DNA of 27,039 nucleotides from RQOF01 sp964461135 (GTDB lineage Bacteria > Calditrichota > Calditrichia > RBG-13-44-9): assembly GCA_964461135.1 (NCBI GenBank), contig CAYWTB010000063.1:1-27039 (forward strand). Direction: 5' to 3'. Under the pieces are notes generated by a model that was not told the origin of the DNA, searched no databases, and worked only from the letters and a program-made list of their open reading frames with translations. The translations under genes were made by a program, and so were the position numbers. Numbering within the stretch: the first letter of the stretch is position 1; every line of letters begins with the position of its first letter. Below, one piece after another: positions 23,728 to 27,039 of this stretch.

Positions 23728-24354
23728 TTAACCCAGATCCTCCCTGATAAATGAAGAAAGATGCCTGGTTTGATTGATACAGGTAAAGGTAAAACCTCTG
23801 AAATCACTATATTCGGCGGTACTGTAAGAAGCGGTATCCAGCTGAATTTTCCAGAAATACGGTTCGGGTAAGCCCAGCATGGCTGCAAACAGAGGTTTCA
23901 GTACTGCACGGTGAGTTACGATGGCAAATGAATCACCGGGGTGTTTTTTTATCACCTTTTCCAAGGCAGCATAGGATCTTTTCTGAACCGCCGCCAGTGT
24001 TTCCAGGCCCTCAAATTCCAGGGTTTCCGGCCGGGTAAGCCAGAACTGCCATAGTTCGGGATATTTCCGCCTGATTTCGGATTTAGACTTGTTCTCCCAG
24101 CATCCCAGGTGAATATTGGTAAATCCCTCTTCACGTACTACCGGAATTCTACCGCTGGATAGGATCTGAGCGGTGTTCAATGCCCTTTTTAAAGGACTGG
24201 AATAAATAACCTTTAATTTCAGGGACGATAATTCTTTTTGTAAAGCCCTGGCCTGCTGTAAACCGGTTTCATTCAGTTCAAAATCGTAGCGACCACGGAA
24301 ACGCTCTTCCCGGTTTCCCACCGATTCACCGTGTCGGATAAAATAGATTTCCAT
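23728..24354 (-). CDS. Histidine phosphatase family protein (phosphoglycerate-mutase-like)
   Basis: 208 residues of the histidine phosphatase superfamily. RHGESVGN (7-14) gives the phosphorylated His8 and Arg7. LNETGLQQARAL and SSPLKRALNTAQIL are the usual next motifs. The acid/base region is about EGFTNIHLGCWENKS, and IVTHRAVLKPL holds the second catalytic histidine. Family members include CobC-type alpha-ribazole phosphatase, GpmB-like enzymes and sugar phosphatases. No cobalamin genes are near, so the substrate cannot be set. It is a single gene flanked by 145 bases to ribA and by the decayed gene region. Confidence 0.88.
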   Translation of the reverse strand: MEIYFIRHGESVGNREERFRGRYDFELNETGLQQARALQKELSSLKLKVIYSSPLKRALNTAQILSSGRIPVVREEGFTNIHLGCWENKSKSEIRRKYPELWQFWLTRPETLEFEGLETLAAVQKRSYAALEKVIKKHPGDSFAIVTHRAVLKPLFAAMLGLPEPYFWKIQLDTASYSTAEYSDFRGFTFTCINQTRHLSSFIREDLG

Positions 24355-24548
24355 TGATTATTCCTTTTTTAATTTCTGATTATACCTTCGGTTCGAGAAC
24401 CTATGTTTAAAAACTCAATAGTTCCATACTTACAAGATTATTAAATCTGAACTGATCTCTACTTCCATTAAAATCCGGGCAGAGGAAAGAAATTCGAAAA
24501 AGTAAATTATGGTTCAGGATTCACTTCAGATAGTTACCGGGAGCTGGT

Positions 24549-25019
24549 TTATTGTTTAAAGTTCCGATTCAACCCTCTAAAATTTGGTCCCTTGCCTGCT
24601 GTAAAATGATACACTTTAAAATTCTGAACAGCCTTCCAAAATGAAAAATAATAACCGGCTTCTAGAGAAAGAATAAAAAATATCTTTAAACCGTAGGTTC
24701 TTGCATCCCGCTTTCTCTCTTTCAGAGGGGGTAATTTGTTTCGGAAAGTTTTTTTATGCAAATTGAGAATATCATCTGCAGCAATTCCCTTATAAAACCA
24801 TGTCTGGCGGCCTCGGCAGATCCAGGTCCGGTGCCAGATCCGGGTGTCTTTACTATCAGGACGGATTTCAGGCAGACCGGCATGAAAATCGTAAATTCTC
24901 TTACCTTTTTCTGCCCATTCCGCTGCCAGGCGGGCTCTTGCTGAAAGCTTCCGGTTTTCAGATTCAAGTTTGCGGTTTTCATAATACTTTCCGGTTTTTT
25001 CTGCGTCCCGGATATTGTC
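24549..25019 (-). pseudogene. Startless coding-like frame, probably a decayed gene of unknown family
   Basis: After a TGA at 25022-25020 this minus frame is open for 156 codons to TAA. It looks truly coding: many codons begin with G and the product starts with a charged helix (KLESENRKLSARARLAAEWAE), followed by KGKRIYDFHAGLPEIRP, an aromatic segment and a basic C-terminus. No ATG or GTG occurs before a TTG at 24761, which would keep only the last 70 residues. Upstream in the same frame lies a short open piece (NGDQYSWTVMVLQE) with three stops after it, suggesting N-terminal decay or a frameshift. A competing frame with an ATG (24722-24982) has a less protein-like product. I recognise no family. 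Confidence 0.5.
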
Positions 25020-25134
25020 TCATTAAGGTTCCCATCAAATTTCTTGTAAAACCATCACAGTCCAGCTATATTGGTCTCCATTAATTTTAAGTATTAAACA
25101 CCTTCACGCTCAAGCTGATTTAGAAAAGAATTGT

Positions 25135-26049
25135 ATGCGTATTCTAACCTTCATATTTCTTTGTTTTGTTTGGGGAACCACCTGGATAGCCATTAAAATC
25201 AGCCTGGAGGGTTTTCCGCCTTTTGCCGGTGCAGCTCTCCGATTTATGCTAGCTCTGTTGTTTCTCCTGATTTTCATACGTCTGAAAAAAGTCTCATTAC
25301 GCATGTTAAGAAGGGATTTCTGGATAGTTTCCTTAAGTGCCTTTTTGATGTATGTGCTGGATTACGGTTTTATTTACTGGGGCGAACAATACTTAAGTGC
25401 CGGAGTTACAGCAATATTCTTTGCCACATTTCCCCTTTTTACCGGTATATGGACCACTTTCCTACTTCGCAGCGAAAGATTTCACTGGAATAAATTTATT
25501 GGTTTACTTCTGGGCCTCACCGGTGTAACCATTGTTTTTTTTGATCAGCTTTTACTGACCCAATTTGACCGGAATGTCATGCAGGGTGCGGGAGCTATTG
25601 TTGCCGGGGCGGCCGGGGGCGCCATGTCAGTAGTTCTGATCAAGAAACACCTTTTCAAAGTCAATCCGGTCTCACTGAGTTTCCATCAGATGGCTCAGGG
25701 TGTTCTTTTCTTACTGTTTTTCTCGCTGCTGTTGGAAGATCACCATGGAATTCACATTTCCCTGCGTGTTATGTCGGCCGTAATTTATCTGGGAGCAGCG
25801 GGATCTGCACTGGCGTTTGCACTGTACTACTGGTTACTGCAGGAATGGAGTGCTATAACGCTTTCTCTAATTATCTATATAACACCCCTAGTGGCTCTGG
25901 TAGTGGACTATCTGGTTTTCGGTGAAGTAATCCAGCCTGAGGCGGTGCTGGGAATGCTGATTATCTTCAGTGGTCTGGTCTTTGTTCAATTAGATTTTGT
26001 AAGGTTGCGCCGGACCTTACGAAAACTTTCGGGTAAGCTGGTTGAATAA
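25135..26049 (+). CDS. EamA/DMT-family transporter
   Basis: A 304-residue ten-span membrane protein of the drug/metabolite transporter superfamily, with two EamA repeats. The opening MRILTFIFLCFVWGTTWIAIKISLEGFPPFAGAALRF is the classical first repeat (VWGTTW, then P and RF). The second repeat begins near residue 150 (AGAIVAGAAGGAMSVVLIKKHL) and contains YLGAAGSALAFALYYWLLQEW and the closing ITPLVALVVDYLVFGE. Such proteins export amino acids or other metabolites; the substrate is not predictable. The SD before the ATG is weak. A basic tail (RLRRTLRKLSGK) follows the last span. It stands alone on the plus strand, with repeat copy B just after it. Confidence 0.9.
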   Translation: MRILTFIFLCFVWGTTWIAIKISLEGFPPFAGAALRFMLALLFLLIFIRLKKVSLRMLRRDFWIVSLSAFLMYVLDYGFIYWGEQYLSAGVTAIFFATFPLFTGIWTTFLLRSERFHWNKFIGLLLGLTGVTIVFFDQLLLTQFDRNVMQGAGAIVAGAAGGAMSVVLIKKHLFKVNPVSLSFHQMAQGVLFLLFFSLLLEDHHGIHISLRVMSAVIYLGAAGSALAFALYYWLLQEWSAITLSLIIYITPLVALVVDYLVFGEVIQPEAVLGMLIIFSGLVFVQLDFVRLRRTLRKLSGKLVE

Positions 26050-26061
26050 TTTTTTTAACCG

Positions 26062-26216
26062 ATTTAATTCATAAACTTTCACACAAAGCCACAAAGGCCG
26101 GGAGATTATTTAAGTCAGATTAATCCTTCATATTTTAAAGCGATCAGTAAATAAAGAAATATATAAAGCATATAATCCTAATTTTACACTACTTTGTGTG
26201 ATTAATTTTTCAGGTT
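26062..26216 (+). repeat. Dispersed MITE/REP-like repeat, copy B
   Basis: Second copy of the element at 8170-8346, in the same orientation, with a compacted right end. The same perfect 10-base inverted repeats bound it: TCACACAAAG (26079-26088) and CTTTGTGTGA (26192-26201). It lies between the convergent EamA and acyltransferase genes and encodes nothing. Confidence 0.8.
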
Positions 26217-26263
26217 AAAAAGAGGCGGTGCACCTGCGTCAGGATGCGGCGGCATTGTGTTAT

Positions 26264-26872
26264 TCAGGGGGAAACTGTTCTGGGGCTAATTGTCACCTCA
26301 CCGAATTTCTCAGGATATTTTGCCCGAACCCCGGCATAAAAATTTCTCATTATTTCCAGATCTTTGTGAACATCTCCGGAAGGATTCACAACCGCACCCA
26401 GGCCTCCTGTTTTGGTCGCATAATCCAGGAATCCCAAAACAACAGGAATTCCCGCTTCCAGGGCGATATAATAAAAGCCACTTTTCCAGCGTTCGGTTCG
26501 TTTACGGGTTCCCTCCGGGGCAATGGCCACAATCAATTCGTCGTACTGCCGGAAATATGAAATAACCTGCTCCACGAAATTTGAGCTGATATTACGGTTT
26601 ACCGGAATGCCACCCAGCCATTTCATGAGTATTCCTAAAGGCCCTCGAAATAGAGTATGTTTGCCCACCCAGTTAAAATTCAATCCGATGGACGTCATTA
26701 CCATATATCCGATTACAAAATCCCAATTGGAGGTATGAGGCGCTCCTATTAGAACATATCTGGCTGATTCTATCGGCACGATACGGGTCTTCCAGCCCAT
26801 TGGCTTTAAAATTGACCGGCATATCAAGCGGAGAAGGCTACAGCGGGAGCGATTTATCTTTACTTTCTTCAT
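26264..26872 (-). CDS. PlsC-like glycerophospholipid acyltransferase
   Basis: 202 residues of the lysophospholipid acyltransferase family. The catalytic HX4D motif is in APHTSNWDF (His46, Asp51). The second motif region GPLGILMKWLGGIPVNR and the third motif EGTRKR (120-125, substrate phosphate binding) are intact. These enzymes move an acyl chain to 1-acyl-glycerol-3-phosphate or related lipids at the inner membrane. The short form and the HTSNWD variant are common in a PlsC-like subgroup whose exact substrate is open. It is a single gene with a palindrome about 20 bases upstream of its ATG. Confidence 0.88.
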   Translation of the reverse strand: MKKVKINRSRCSLLRLICRSILKPMGWKTRIVPIESARYVLIGAPHTSNWDFVIGYMVMTSIGLNFNWVGKHTLFRGPLGILMKWLGGIPVNRNISSNFVEQVISYFRQYDELIVAIAPEGTRKRTERWKSGFYYIALEAGIPVVLGFLDYATKTGGLGAVVNPSGDVHKDLEIMRNFYAGVRAKYPEKFGEVTISPRTVSP

Positions 26873-26890
26873 CTCCGAACCTTATTATCT

Positions 26891-26910
26891 GTAAATGGTT
26901 AACCATGTAC
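26891..26910. promoter_or_regulatory. Operator-like palindrome upstream of the acyltransferase gene
   Basis: ATGGTTAACCAT (26895-26906) is a perfect 12-base palindrome. It extends to 20 bases (GTA at one end, TAC at the other) with one mismatched pair. It lies 19-38 bases before the minus-strand ATG, where a regulator site or promoter would be expected. No protein is identified. Confidence 0.35.
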
Positions 26911-26931
26911 TAAATTTTTATAATATACTCT

Positions 26932-26963
26932 GAGACTGTTTAAGAAAAACAGTCTCAATTTTT
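26932..26963 (+). terminator. Hairpin terminator, plus-strand orientation
   Basis: GAGACTGTTT (26932-26941), loop AAGAA, AAACAGTCTC (26947-26956), then AATTTTTT. The ten-base stem is perfect, and the T-run makes it a plus-strand terminator. No plus-strand gene precedes it after 26049, so what it ends is not clear. Confidence 0.6.
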
Positions 26964-27039
26964 TCTCTGGTTAGAAAATTTTTAATAATGTAGTTTCAAG
27001 TAATAAGTGCAACTGTTAGTAAAAAGGGGTTAATTGCTT

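Noticed and set aside
24390..24401. GGTTCGAGAACC resembling a tRNA T-arm
   Set aside because: It is just a short palindrome; no acceptor stem, anticodon arm or D-arm can be built around it.

Overview
The window reads as one chromosomal stretch from a Gram-negative, menaquinone-type, c-type-cytochrome-making bacterium. LpxB (lipid A synthesis) and two lipobox-type lipoprotein signals imply an outer membrane. A class 2 PyrD and a MenI-like thioesterase fit quinone-linked metabolism, and a Ccm system implies haem c maturation. GC is moderate (low forties by eye) and the code is standard: TGA is a genuine stop, for example at the end of tsf. Three traits point loosely to the FCB-related lineages around Calditrichota/Marinimicrobia: a dipeptidyl-peptidase-III-like lipoprotein with the shortened HEISH zinc motif (known from Caldithrix abyssi), a short AMP nucleosidase of the kind found in Bacteroidota, and a short EF-Ts. 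This placement is inference; no 16S gene is present.

Layout. Positions 1-498 have no convincing gene. 499-3038 (minus): pyrD, a YdjM/YfhP-like membrane hydrolase and a MenI-like hotdog thioesterase. 3234-5096 (plus): htpG, ending at a perfect bidirectional terminator. 5176-7936 (minus): M49 peptidase lipoprotein, AMP nucleosidase and a doubtful small ORF. 7937-8426: non-coding, with copy A of a dispersed repeat. 8427-9032 (plus): CBS-CBS-ACT protein, ending at a second bidirectional terminator. 9110-13847 (minus): ccmABCDEF. 14141-14443 (plus): small unknown protein. 14449-15600 (minus): lpxB. 15740-19388 (minus): two translation operons, rplM-rpsI and rpsB-tsf-pyrH-frr, each closed by its own terminator. 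19679-21449 (plus): etfB-etfA. 21474-24354 (minus): RDD membrane protein, a lipoprotein peroxiredoxin, ribA and a histidine phosphatase. 24549-25019 (minus): a startless, probably decayed gene. 25135-26049 (plus): EamA transporter. 26062-26216: repeat copy B. 26264-26872 (minus): PlsC-like acyltransferase.

How the parts work together. The most distinctive unit is the Ccm operon. It runs in the textbook order A-B-C-D-E-F but has no ccmG, ccmH or ccmI, and its CcmE carries C-x-x-x-Y in place of the haem-binding histidine motif. This matches the described variant System I of some sulfate reducers and archaea. The ribosomal operons have conserved gene content, with a strong sigma70-like promoter in front of rplM and a divergent one in front of etfB. 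Several automatically chosen starts were moved to better SD-supported codons (M49 peptidase, ccmE, rpsB, etfB, the peroxiredoxin). ccmD, 47 residues, was recovered by hand.

I found no CRISPR array, tRNA, rRNA, prophage, transposase or defence system. The window is mostly housekeeping. The items most worth a second look are the Ccm variant, the repeat pair, the HEISH peptidase and the decayed or unknown small genes.
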